Source: Clostridium_AI sp002297865 (GTDB taxonomy: Bacteria; Bacillota; Clostridia; Lachnospirales; Lachnospiraceae). Taken from it: 64,000 nt of DNA. The notes beneath the pieces were generated by a model. That model was not told where the DNA came from, searched no databases, and saw only the letters and a program-made list of their open reading frames with translations. Both the position numbers and the translations under genes were made by a program. Location of the stretch: assembly GCA_937903005.1 (NCBI GenBank), contig CALFNR010000126.1, forward strand, positions 1-64,000, in the 5' to 3' direction. Shown one piece after another: positions 16,456-24,543 of this stretch; positions within the stretch are counted from its first letter, which is position 1, and the number at the start of each line of letters is the position of its first letter.

Positions 16456-17547
16456 ATGTTAAAGGAATATTTTGATTGGTCCGAGGATTTGATTAAAGAT
16501 ATGAAAAAACCTGTTATCGGATGGACTTGTGCTTATATGCCAGAAGAAGTTATACTTGCAGCAGGGGCGCATCCATTTCGCTTACAAGGAAAGGAATTGC
16601 AGCAAAATATATGTGAGCAGTATTTGCCAAATTTCTTTTGCCCTTATGGAGCAAATATAGCTAACACTGCTTTAGCTGGAGGATTTGACTTTTTAGCAGG
16701 AGTAATATTTACTAACTCTTGCAATGCCATGGAACGTGTGTATGATGTATGGAAAACGTATGCTGGTGTTGGGCAAGCTTTCATGCTGGATGTACCAAGG
16801 AATAACTCTAATCGCTCCAAGGAGTATTACAAAAAATCAATTAGAAAATTAATAAATAGTTTGGAAAAGCAGTTCCAAATAAAAATAACTGATTCAGATT
16901 TACAGAAGGCAATAAAGCAAACAAATCAAACAAGAGCATTGCTGAACGAACTTTCTGACATGTGCTTACGTCAAGCAGCGGATATTACAACGGAGGAACT
17001 TCTTAAGGTTATAGAGGCATGTTCGTATATGGAACGTGAGCGTTATAACGAAGCTTTAGCACAGTTTGTATCAGAATTAAAGAAAAGTGAGAAGCCAAGA
17101 AGAGGCAGGGCATCCCGTATCATGCTCTCAGGATGTGTACTGTATGATTGTGAGCTGATTCAAATTATTAAGAAAACAGGAGCTGTTGTAATCGGAGATG
17201 AGTTATGTACGGGTAGTCGATACTATGACTTCCTTATTAAGGAGTCAGGAGATCCTGTGGATAATATTTGTGATGCTTACTTATCAAAGAGTCCTTGTCC
17301 TCGTATGGAAGGAAGTGCATCTACACGAGCAAATAATCTGTTGAAAATAATTGATAAGTATGACATTGATGCGGTAATATATCACTCGCTAAAATTCTGT
17401 ATTAATCACTCCTATGATTATATGCAGATGAAGGAGCTTTTGAATGATGAGGGCATTCCAGTACTACTTGCGGAAAGTGATTTTAGTAAGAGTGGACTGG
17501 AGCAGCTTAGAATTAGAGTGGAGGCATTTATGGAAATGCTTTCTTAA
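16456..17547 (+). CDS. HgdB/BcrC-family iron-sulfur subunit (2-hydroxyacyl-CoA dehydratase/benzoyl-CoA reductase type), subunit 1
   Basis: 363 residues. The N-terminus (KKPVIGWTCAYMPEEVILAAGAHPFRL) and C-terminus (PVLLAESDFSKSGLEQLRIRVEAFMEML) are typical of the family that includes HgdA/HgdB, BcrB/BcrC and the double-cubane-cluster proteins. Three cysteines at plausible cluster positions are Cys89 (TNSCNAMERV), Cys227 (SGCVLYD) and Cys315 (KFC). With the second subunit and the HgdC-like ATPase it should form an ATP-driven low-potential dehydratase or reductase. Acting in a polyketide-like operon is unusual for this family. Possible reactions are radical dehydration of a 2-hydroxyacyl unit or reduction of a conjugated or aromatic ring; sequence does not decide. 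Confidence 0.9.
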   Translation: MLKEYFDWSEDLIKDMKKPVIGWTCAYMPEEVILAAGAHPFRLQGKELQQNICEQYLPNFFCPYGANIANTALAGGFDFLAGVIFTNSCNAMERVYDVWKTYAGVGQAFMLDVPRNNSNRSKEYYKKSIRKLINSLEKQFQIKITDSDLQKAIKQTNQTRALLNELSDMCLRQAADITTEELLKVIEACSYMERERYNEALAQFVSELKKSEKPRRGRASRIMLSGCVLYDCELIQIIKKTGAVVIGDELCTGSRYYDFLIKESGDPVDNICDAYLSKSPCPRMEGSASTRANNLLKIIDKYDIDAVIYHSLKFCINHSYDYMQMKELLNDEGIPVLLAESDFSKSGLEQLRIRVEAFMEMLS

Positions 17548-17569
17548 GGAACAAAAGGAGGACAGATAC

Positions 17570-18775
17570 GTGAATTCACCATATATTTCCCAGTTTAGAT
17601 TAACAAAGGGGATCTCGAAATACCTTGATTTGCAGTCTCATCAGAAGACACTCAGTCTCCATTATGACTTACTCAAAAATGGCATAGAAGATGATTCTTC
17701 AATGATATTAACAGAAGTGATTATGCCATCCGAAATTTTCTATGCAATGGGGCTTACACCTATATTTGTAGAAAGTCTAGGTTCCTTTCTTGCATCTGTA
17801 AAAATGAATGACAAAATAATAAAAAAAGCAGAAAACCTAGGGGTGAACCAGGATATATGTGCCTATCATAAATGTGTGATTGGTGCATTAAGTGATGGAT
17901 ATATCCCATATCCTAAGGCTTTTGTACATTCTTCTTACTGGTGTGATGATATGATTAAAGTTGGAGATTATTTGGCTTCACAATTTAAGCAGAATGTATT
18001 TAATATTGATATTCCCTTTCATTATGATGAAGATGCAGTTGATTATGTTGCAAATCAGTTTGAAGAGTTAACTCACTACTTGGAGAAGGTTACAGGACAT
18101 ACATTTGACATGGAAAAATTAAAAGAGGCATTCAGATACTCGAATGAGGCAAGAGAATATTGGGTAAAAGCAAATAAGCTGAGAGAAGAATCACCATGTC
18201 TAATGTATGGAAGTGATGCAATGCAGATGCTTCCTATGCTGTTATCCAAGCTTGGACATCCTGAAGCTGTGGACGTGTTAAAAACATTTTATGAAGAACT
18301 ACTTTATAGGCGTGAAAATCCAGATTGTGGGATAGGGAAGGAAAGATTTAGGCTGTTATGGCTTCATTTCTTCCCATTTTACGATATTAACATGATGCGG
18401 TATATTGAGAAAGAGTTAGGGGCTGTTATTGCATTTGAGGAAAACTGTAATGTGTACTGGGAAGAACTTGATGAGAATGAGCCATTTCGTTCACTTGCTA
18501 AGAAAATTATGCAGCATACAGGTTTCGGCTCTGCGAGTAATCGTGTGAAAGCAATTCAAAAGTTTGTGGAGCAGTATAAAATAGATGGAGTCGTCCACTT
18601 TTCACAAACATGCTGCAGGCCGTTTCGTGGTTCTGTCTCTTTTATACGTGATGCGCTTAGAGAAGATGGAGTACCATTTTTAGAACTGTCAGGAGATGTT
18701 TTGGACAGTCGTAATTATTCAGAAGGACAATTGAAGATAAGAATTGATGCCTTTATTGAAATGTTGCAAAATTAG
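17570..18775 (+). CDS. HgdB/BcrB-family iron-sulfur subunit, subunit 2
   Basis: 401-residue companion of the preceding subunit. The GTG at 17570 is chosen because an AGGAGG site lies eight bases before it; an in-frame extension to 17444 would overlap the previous gene and has no ribosome site. Family features include VIMPSEIFYAMGLTPIFVES near the N-terminus and the C-terminal GVPFLELSGDVLDSRNYSEG followed by QLKIRIDAFIEML. Candidate cluster cysteines are Cys97/Cys102 (DICAYHKC), Cys210 and Cys348/Cys349 (SQTCCRP). It should pair with subunit 1, as HgdA pairs with HgdB. The pair is not accompanied by a CoA transferase or acyl-CoA dehydrogenase, so it is not an amino-acid fermentation operon. 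Confidence 0.9.
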   Translation: MNSPYISQFRLTKGISKYLDLQSHQKTLSLHYDLLKNGIEDDSSMILTEVIMPSEIFYAMGLTPIFVESLGSFLASVKMNDKIIKKAENLGVNQDICAYHKCVIGALSDGYIPYPKAFVHSSYWCDDMIKVGDYLASQFKQNVFNIDIPFHYDEDAVDYVANQFEELTHYLEKVTGHTFDMEKLKEAFRYSNEAREYWVKANKLREESPCLMYGSDAMQMLPMLLSKLGHPEAVDVLKTFYEELLYRRENPDCGIGKERFRLLWLHFFPFYDINMMRYIEKELGAVIAFEENCNVYWEELDENEPFRSLAKKIMQHTGFGSASNRVKAIQKFVEQYKIDGVVHFSQTCCRPFRGSVSFIRDALREDGVPFLELSGDVLDSRNYSEGQLKIRIDAFIEMLQN

Positions 18776-18784
18776 GAGAGAAAT

Positions 18785-19552
18785 ATGGAACAAGTATGGA
18801 AATTAACACAAAAAAAACAAGTTGGTCTGCTTACTTTTTGCAGCTATCCTAAAAATTTCTTAAATGAGGATGTAATGCTGGAACTTAATCAAGTTCTCGA
18901 TCAGATAGAGCAGGATGAATCAATACGAGTTGTAATTATTAATAGCGAAATAGAACATGTTTTTATCTCTGGAGCAGATGTCAATATTTTTAAAAATGAA
19001 AATGAAGAAAAAGTGTTTGAGTTCATTGAGTTATCGAGTGCTATTTTTGAAAGAATGGAACATATGGAGAAGCCTTTTATTGCGGCTATCAATGGTGTAT
19101 GTCTAGGTGGAGGGTGTGAATTCGCACTTGCCTGTGATATCAGAGTAGCGTCAATCGAGACTAAGATTGGTCTGCCAGAAATAATTTATGGTTTGATTCC
19201 AGGAGGTGGAGGCATTAAAAGACTTATGAGTTTAGTGCCGAAAGGGCAAATAATGAGAATGCTTCTCACAGGAAATTCATTTCAAGCGAGAGAAGCACAG
19301 CAGATGGGACTTGTTGATGTAGTAACAAGTAATGAAGAACTTTTAAAGGAAGCTTATAAAATTGCCAATAGAATTGCGATGCAGTCTCCACGAATCGTAA
19401 AGAAGATGAAGGCTCTCGTTCAAGAATATTCAACGGAAGCGTTTGAGAGGACAACTGAGAAGGAGATTCAGTACACAAGAGAAGTTATGACTTCAGATGA
19501 TTGCAAGGAAGGGTTAGATGCGTTTTTTCACCGAAGACTCCCAAAATATTAG
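18785..19552 (+). CDS. Enoyl-CoA hydratase/isomerase family protein (crotonase 1)
   Basis: 255-residue crotonase-fold enzyme. Both acid/base glutamates of true hydratases are present: Glu112 (GGGCEFALACD) and Glu132 (GLPEIIYG), with the classic spacing of 20. The oxyanion-hole region (ISGADV near 61 and GGGC) is intact. It could hydrate a double bond of a CoA- or carrier-bound chain, or hydrolyse a ring as BamA-type crotonases do after benzoyl-CoA reductase. It lies nine bases after the iron-sulfur subunit gene, and a second, altered crotonase follows. No CoA ligase or thiolase is near, so ordinary beta-oxidation is unlikely. Confidence 0.88.
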   Translation: MEQVWKLTQKKQVGLLTFCSYPKNFLNEDVMLELNQVLDQIEQDESIRVVIINSEIEHVFISGADVNIFKNENEEKVFEFIELSSAIFERMEHMEKPFIAAINGVCLGGGCEFALACDIRVASIETKIGLPEIIYGLIPGGGGIKRLMSLVPKGQIMRMLLTGNSFQAREAQQMGLVDVVTSNEELLKEAYKIANRIAMQSPRIVKKMKALVQEYSTEAFERTTEKEIQYTREVMTSDDCKEGLDAFFHRRLPKY

Positions 19553-19581
19553 TAAGAGAAATTAACGAAAGGAGGAAAACA

Positions 19582-20406
19582 ATGAGTACATATCCAAATT
19601 TATCTGTAGACTACTATGAACATTATGCAGTTATTGGTATTGAAAAAAAGCCTGCCAATGCATTAACCATACAGAACTGCATTGATATTTCAAAAATTAT
19701 AAAAGAGTTAGAAGAAGATGATTCCATTCGAGTAATAATTATTGCTAGTAAGATACGATTTGCATTCTTCACGGGATCTGATTTAGATGAAATTAGTGAA
19801 ATTATGCATCGCGATGGAGACCCGAATAAAAATATGGTAGATGCGAGCAGACCAGTTCAGGAAGCATTTACGTCTATTGAGAATTCGAAAAAAGTATTGA
19901 TTGCCGCTATCAATGGTTTAACTATTGGACTTGGGGTTGAACTTGCGTTAGTGTGCGATATTAGAATATGTTCGGAACTTGCATGGTTTAAGACAGCTCA
20001 GACAAGCATTGGTATAATTCCAGGTGCAGGTGGAACACAGAGACTTCCTAAAACAGTTGGAATAGGGAAAGCGAAAGAGATTATTTATACAGCAAAAAAA
20101 GTAAATGCACAGGAAGCGTTGCAAATTGGACTGGTGAATCAGGTTGTGCCAAGTGGCAAGGAATTCGACGCAGCAGTTAAGATGGCTGAAAGTATTATTA
20201 ACAATACACCTGTACATGCAGTGCGCCTTGCAAAACAGGCAATTAATTATGGAATTTACGCAAGTACATTACAAGATGGACTGGATTATGAAATGGATTG
20301 TTTGGGCGAAACTTACGATAATCCAGATTCGTTTGAAGGAATTGCGGCTGTTATGGAGAAGCGAAAAGCTGATTTTCAAAATATTGAAGTAAACAGTAAG
20401 CGCTAA
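19582..20406 (+). CDS. Crotonase-family protein 2 with altered active site
   Basis: 274-residue crotonase-fold protein. The ATG at 19582 is chosen because of the AAGGAGG site just before it. The first glutamate is kept (Glu120, GLGVELALVCD), but the second, 20 residues on, is Gln140 (KTAQTSIGIIPGAGGTQRL). The loss suggests isomerase, decarboxylase or lyase activity rather than simple hydration, as in other divergent crotonases. It retains the GTQRLPK block. Crotonases form trimers or hexamers, so it might also assemble with crotonase 1. It sits between crotonase 1 and the ketoreductase. Confidence 0.85.
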   Translation: MSTYPNLSVDYYEHYAVIGIEKKPANALTIQNCIDISKIIKELEEDDSIRVIIIASKIRFAFFTGSDLDEISEIMHRDGDPNKNMVDASRPVQEAFTSIENSKKVLIAAINGLTIGLGVELALVCDIRICSELAWFKTAQTSIGIIPGAGGTQRLPKTVGIGKAKEIIYTAKKVNAQEALQIGLVNQVVPSGKEFDAAVKMAESIINNTPVHAVRLAKQAINYGIYASTLQDGLDYEMDCLGETYDNPDSFEGIAAVMEKRKADFQNIEVNSKR

Positions 20407-20432
20407 ATTCAAAGAGAAAGGGACTGATTAAG

Positions 20433-21176
20433 ATGTTGTTTGATGGAAAAACAGTGGTTGTTACTGGGGGGACAAGAGGAATTGGAAGAGCCATTCTAAT
20501 GGAATTCGCAAAACAGGGGGCAGACGTTGCATTTAATTACATAAATAGTGCGAATGAGGCTGAACAGCTTGTTAAAGAAATCGAAGCCATGGGAAGAAAG
20601 GCAAGAGCATTTCAGGCTGATGTAAGTGATAGTGAAGCCGTTCGAGATATGTTCAAAGAGATTTATGAAACATTTGAAACAGTGGATATTTTAGTCAATA
20701 ATGCAGGAATTACAAGAGACAAGGCACTAGCTTTAATGGGCACTTCCGAATGGCAACAGGTAATTGATACTAACTTAAACAGCGTTTATTACTGTTCAAA
20801 AGCAGTAATGGTTAAGATGATGAAGAAGAGAAGTGGAAAGATAATCAACATATCTTCTGTTAGTGGTGTAATTGGTTTGCCAAGGCAATGTAATTATTCT
20901 GCTTCAAAGGCGGGTATTATTGGTTTTACAAAGTCAATTGCAAAAGAAGTTGCTGCTTATGGAATTAACGTTAACGCAGTAGCACCAGGTTATATTAATA
21001 CTGCTATGGTAGAGAATCTGAGTGAGGAAATTAAACAAGAAGGAATTCGGAATATTCCACTTGGCAGATATGGTGAGCCAGAAGAAGTTGCAAAGGCGGT
21101 TCTGTTTTTAGCTTCTGAACATGCAGCATATATTACAGGGCATGTTTTTCCTATTGATGGTGGAATGTCTATGTAA
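20433..21176 (+). CDS. FabG-type 3-ketoacyl-ACP reductase
   Basis: 247-residue short-chain dehydrogenase. The NADPH-binding TGGTRGIGRAI (residues 11-21) and NNAG motifs are present, and the catalytic Ser142, Tyr155 and Lys159 (NYSASK) are all present. It is the expected length for FabG. It should reduce the 3-keto group made by the ketosynthases before FabZ-type dehydration, completing the polyene-forming cycle of the operon. Ribosome site: AGAAAGGG. Nothing distinguishes it from a housekeeping FabG except its place in the operon. Confidence 0.92.
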   Translation: MLFDGKTVVVTGGTRGIGRAILMEFAKQGADVAFNYINSANEAEQLVKEIEAMGRKARAFQADVSDSEAVRDMFKEIYETFETVDILVNNAGITRDKALALMGTSEWQQVIDTNLNSVYYCSKAVMVKMMKKRSGKIINISSVSGVIGLPRQCNYSASKAGIIGFTKSIAKEVAAYGINVNAVAPGYINTAMVENLSEEIKQEGIRNIPLGRYGEPEEVAKAVLFLASEHAAYITGHVFPIDGGMSM

Positions 21177-21219
21177 AAAGTTCGCTAGGAACTAGTGATG
21201 ATTATAGTGGGAGGCATTT

Positions 21220-22125
21220 ATGATGGTACTGAAAATAATAGCTGTTGTACTGCTTATGTTGCTGCTTTTCTATGTTGGTTTACATGCATTCTATGCGTAT
21301 AAGGTTATAAATCCAAAAAAGAGCAAAAATCCTAAGACACCAGCTGATTATGACATGAAGTATGTTGACTTTGAAACAAGAACAAAAAACGGACTTACCA
21401 TAAGAGGATGGTATATGGTTCATGAAACAGGCGCGAAAGGAATTCTTATCCTTTCACATAATGTGGGGGCAAATAAAGGAAAAATGCTTCAATACGCTAA
21501 ATTTTTATATACAGCTGGATATCACATCGTGTTATATGATTTGCACTCACATGGAGAAAGTGACCATGAGCGCCTAGAATTTCGAACTGTGTCTAAAAGC
21601 CAAAATGACCTTCTTGCAGTAATTGACAAAGTAAAGCAGGAAACATGGTATCAAAATTCTAATCAAAAGATAGGATTAATGGGGTTTTCCCTAGGAACCA
21701 TAAACACAGTAGGTGTTTATGGAATGATGCCAGAAATTAAACTTGCTATTACAGATTGTGGACCTTTTGCTGAACTAAATGAAACATTTTACAGAACATT
21801 GAAAAGAACAGTTCCCAAGTATAAGATTATTTGGAGGCCGCTATTTAATCTGTTTATAAAAATATGGCTGTTTGATTCTTATGATGAGTATATGAGCCAA
21901 GCGATAAAAGGTATGGCTTCAAGGCCTTTATTCGTTATTCATGGTCAAAAAGATTTTATTATTCTGCCAGAACAGTCAAAGTCCATATATGATAAAATAC
22001 AGAGTGATAAAAAGGAGTACTGGCTGGTGCCAGGGTCATATCATTTGACAGCGTATAATTTATATAAGAAGGAATACGAGGAAAAAGTTCTTTCTTTTTT
22101 GGAAAAATATATGGGTAATAATTAA
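21220..22125 (+). CDS. Membrane-anchored alpha/beta hydrolase (possible chain-releasing thioesterase/esterase)
   Basis: 301 residues. A single N-terminal hydrophobic segment (about residues 4-22) anchors an alpha/beta hydrolase domain with nucleophile Ser157 (GFSLGT), acid Asp245 (HGQKDF) and His275 (GSYHLTAY). Closest in layout to YqkD/BEM46-type hydrolases. As the last gene before the operon terminator it may release or transfer the finished acyl chain, or it may act on lipids at the membrane. Topology prediction is ambiguous. If the domain is extracytoplasmic, as is common for this type, it could not act on ACP thioesters. Start ATG 21220 with GGGAGG five bases before. Confidence 0.82.
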   Translation: MMVLKIIAVVLLMLLLFYVGLHAFYAYKVINPKKSKNPKTPADYDMKYVDFETRTKNGLTIRGWYMVHETGAKGILILSHNVGANKGKMLQYAKFLYTAGYHIVLYDLHSHGESDHERLEFRTVSKSQNDLLAVIDKVKQETWYQNSNQKIGLMGFSLGTINTVGVYGMMPEIKLAITDCGPFAELNETFYRTLKRTVPKYKIIWRPLFNLFIKIWLFDSYDEYMSQAIKGMASRPLFVIHGQKDFIILPEQSKSIYDKIQSDKKEYWLVPGSYHLTAYNLYKKEYEEKVLSFLEKYMGNN

Positions 22126-22162
22126 AACTTATAAGTTATATAAGAAATATATTATATGTTTG

Positions 22163-22200
22163 AGAACGAGAAAAGCTTTATGGTGAATCTCGTTCTTTTT
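22163..22200 (+). terminator. Terminator of the biosynthetic operon
   Basis: Perfect nine-base stem AGAACGAGA (22163-22171) with TCTCGTTCT (22188-22196), a 16-base loop and five T residues. It is the first clear terminator after 7177 and so defines the right end of the operon. Confidence 0.88.
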
Positions 22201-22258
22201 ATACTCTGATACAAGAGGAAAATTGATGGAATACTTGGTTATCTCCATTTTCTTTCCC

Positions 22259-22287
22259 TTGCGTATCCACATGAAATTATGTATAAT
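22259..22287 (+). promoter_or_regulatory. Promoter of the membrane MutS-like gene
   Basis: TTGCGT (22259-22264), 17 bases, TATAAT (22282-22287). The -10 overlaps the first copy of a 12-base direct repeat (GAAATTATGTAT at 22273-22284 and 22290-22301), which might be an operator. Confidence 0.6.
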
Positions 22288-22338
22288 AAGAAATTATGTA
22301 TCATAATCTTGAGAAATAATTAAGGTGGGGAAGAAGAG

Positions 22339-24030
22339 ATGGAATATATTATCGCAGCAGGAGTTGTGATTGTATTACTAATTGTCAAAGTATTCTATGA
22401 TAGTAATCAGACGAAAAAGATAATTCTAAAGCAGATACGAGACAGGTGGGGGCAGTACCCAGAGACGGAACTTACACCAGAACGGATAGAAGCAATTCGC
22501 ACATATTATAACATAACAAAACGAGGAGATCAGGGCGTAGATGATATCACATGGAATGATGTCAGCATGGACGAAATCTTTGAGATGATGAATAATACGT
22601 GCTGTTCCATCGGAGAAGAGTATCTGTATGCAATGTTGCGAAAATTAGAATATAAAAACGATGTATTAGAAGAAAGGGAAAAACTGATTTCCTATTTTCA
22701 AGAACATGAAGAAGAACGTGTATCGACCCAGTTTGCACTCAGTCAGATGGGCAAACTAAGAAGCATGTCATTTTATAAGGAACTAAAGCATGTGAAAGAA
22801 AATATAGAACGTGATTATTCACAGATTCTATATTGTTTTCTTATGATTGCATCCATAGGCGGAGTAATCATTGCAGGAATAAAGTCTTGGCATATACAGT
22901 GGTTTATCGTATTTACTTCTCTGTGTCTGATTTTCAATATTATAAGCTATTACAAAAGAAAAGCAGAGATTGAGAACAGTTTTCTTATTCTCACACACAT
23001 TTTAAAACTGCTTTATAGTGTTGATTTGTTATTAGATTTAAATCACGATGCAATTGCTCCTTATAAAAAGACATTAAAAGAAGTAAAAAGAAAATATGCT
23101 TCTTTTAGGAAAAAGGCGAAATTCATATCCAGCGGCAATAACATGTCGGGAGACTTACTTGACGTCGTATTAGATTATGTTCGAATGATTTTTCATATTG
23201 ATTTGATTATGTTTGATTCTATGATAAAAGATTTGGAAACAAAATCAGAAGATATCGAGAAAATATATGAGATTATTGGAAAGATAGATGCAAGCATTGC
23301 GATTGCATCATTTCGAACGTATTTAAATGGAGACTATTGTCTGCCAAAACTATATGAGCAGGCAAAACCAAGACTAGAAGCAGTGGATATGTACCATCCA
23401 TTTATTGAGAATCCTGTAAAGAATTCCATTAAAGAGAATTCTTGCATTTTAATTACAGGTTCTAATGCTTCTGGCAAATCAACCTTTATCAAAACGGTTG
23501 CAATGAATGCAATACTTGCACAGACAATTCATACATGCATGTGTAAAGAATACAATGCGAGTTTTTTCCAGGTGTACTCTTCTATGGCGCTTACGGATAA
23601 TCTTCTTGGCAGTGAAAGTTATTATATTGTAGAGATAAAATCACTTAAGAGAATTTTAGACCGTGCCAATAACAAGGTGCCAACCCTATGCTTTGTAGAT
23701 GAGGTGCTTAGAGGAACCAACACCTTAGAACGTATTGCAGCATCATCAAGGATACTAGAGTATTTAGCAAGGCTAAATGTTCTTTGTTTTGCCGCAACCC
23801 ATGATATTGAGTTGACATATATATTGGAAAAACATTTTAAGAATTATCATTTTCAGGAAGAAGTAAAAGATGACCAAGTTGTGTTCGACTACCAGTTAAG
23901 AGAAGGACGAGCTGCGTCTAGAAATGCAATCAAACTACTGAATATGATGGGCTACCCAGAGGAAGTAGTAAGAAATGCTAGTGAAGAAGTGAATCATTTT
24001 ATGACAACTGGTACTTGGAATAACATTTAA
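22339..24030 (+). CDS. Membrane-anchored MutS-like ATPase
   Basis: 563 residues. The C-terminal third is a MutS-family ATPase: Walker A GSNASGKST at residues 374-382, and Walker B with the signature region LCFVDEVLRGTNTLERIAASSRIL. The DNA-mismatch-binding domains of MutS are missing. Instead there is an N-terminal hydrophobic segment (about 3-20) and two more around residues 170-210, so the protein is probably membrane-bound. Such MutS-like proteins are common in Clostridia and Bacteroidetes, but their substrate is not established. Standing just before rnhA, mutS and mutL, it may belong to genome maintenance, though it has its own promoter. It should not be annotated as a mismatch sensor. 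Confidence 0.85.
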   Translation: MEYIIAAGVVIVLLIVKVFYDSNQTKKIILKQIRDRWGQYPETELTPERIEAIRTYYNITKRGDQGVDDITWNDVSMDEIFEMMNNTCCSIGEEYLYAMLRKLEYKNDVLEEREKLISYFQEHEEERVSTQFALSQMGKLRSMSFYKELKHVKENIERDYSQILYCFLMIASIGGVIIAGIKSWHIQWFIVFTSLCLIFNIISYYKRKAEIENSFLILTHILKLLYSVDLLLDLNHDAIAPYKKTLKEVKRKYASFRKKAKFISSGNNMSGDLLDVVLDYVRMIFHIDLIMFDSMIKDLETKSEDIEKIYEIIGKIDASIAIASFRTYLNGDYCLPKLYEQAKPRLEAVDMYHPFIENPVKNSIKENSCILITGSNASGKSTFIKTVAMNAILAQTIHTCMCKEYNASFFQVYSSMALTDNLLGSESYYIVEIKSLKRILDRANNKVPTLCFVDEVLRGTNTLERIAASSRILEYLARLNVLCFAATHDIELTYILEKHFKNYHFQEEVKDDQVVFDYQLREGRAASRNAIKLLNMMGYPEEVVRNASEEVNHFMTTGTWNNI

Positions 24031-24043
24031 TATGGAGGCAATT

Positions 24044-24520
24044 ATGGAGATTAAAATATATACAGATGGTGCTGCTAGGGGAAACCCTGACGGACCAGGT
24101 GGTTATGGAACTATATTAGTATTTGTAGATAGTAAGGGAGAAACTCATGTAAGAGAGTATTCCCAGGGATATAAAAAGACAACTAACAACAGAATGGAAT
24201 TAATGGCTGTCATTGCAGGACTTGAAAAATTGACGAAGCCTTGCAATGTAAAGCTGTATTCGGATTCTCAGTATGTGGTAAAGGCCTTTAACGACCATTG
24301 GATTGATGGCTGGATTAAGAAAGGCTGGAAACGTGGGAAAAATGAACCAGTTAAAAATGTGGATCTGTGGAAGCGTTTATTAGAAGCTATGAAACCTCAT
24401 CAGGTAGAATTTATCTGGGTGAAGGGGCATAACGGACATGAGATGAATGAGCGATGTGATGTGTTAGCAACAACTGCAGCAGATGGCAATGATTTATTAG
24501 ATGATGTGATACAAGAGTAA
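24044..24520 (+). CDS. rnhA: Ribonuclease HI
   Basis: 158 residues from ATG 24044. An upstream in-frame ATG at 24032 overlaps the ribosome site TGGAGG and is rejected. Cleaves the RNA strand of RNA:DNA hybrids. The acidic catalytic set is present: Asp in IYTDGAARGNPDG, Glu in NNRMELMAV, Asp in YSDSQYV and Asp in NERCDVLA, with a basic handle (WIKKGWKRGKNEPV). It follows the MutS-like gene by 13 bases and precedes mutS by 23, so all four may be cotranscribed. Confidence 0.95.
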   Translation: MEIKIYTDGAARGNPDGPGGYGTILVFVDSKGETHVREYSQGYKKTTNNRMELMAVIAGLEKLTKPCNVKLYSDSQYVVKAFNDHWIDGWIKKGWKRGKNEPVKNVDLWKRLLEAMKPHQVEFIWVKGHNGHEMNERCDVLATTAADGNDLLDDVIQE

Positions 24521-24543
24521 AAATGTAGGCTGGAGGATTAGTT

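Noticed and set aside
17444..17569. Longer start for the second HgdB-type subunit
   Set aside because: It would overlap the previous gene by over 100 bases; AGGAGG before GTG 17570 decides the start.
14231..20406. Amino-acid fermentation operon (2-hydroxyglutarate or lactate route)
   Set aside because: CoA transferase, hydroxyacid dehydrogenase and Etf/acyl-CoA dehydrogenase genes are all missing, and the genes are embedded between synthase genes.
7331..22125. Aryl polyene cluster
   Set aside because: KS/CLF, ACP, dehydratase and ketoreductase fit, but there is no ammonia-lyase, aryl ligase, acyltransferase or outer-membrane export gene, and the radical and ATP-driven enzymes are foreign to such clusters.
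7331..22125. Aromatic type II polyketide (clostrubin-like) assignment
   Set aside because: No cyclase/aromatase, MCAT or monooxygenase genes were seen; FabZ and FabG favour a polyene instead.
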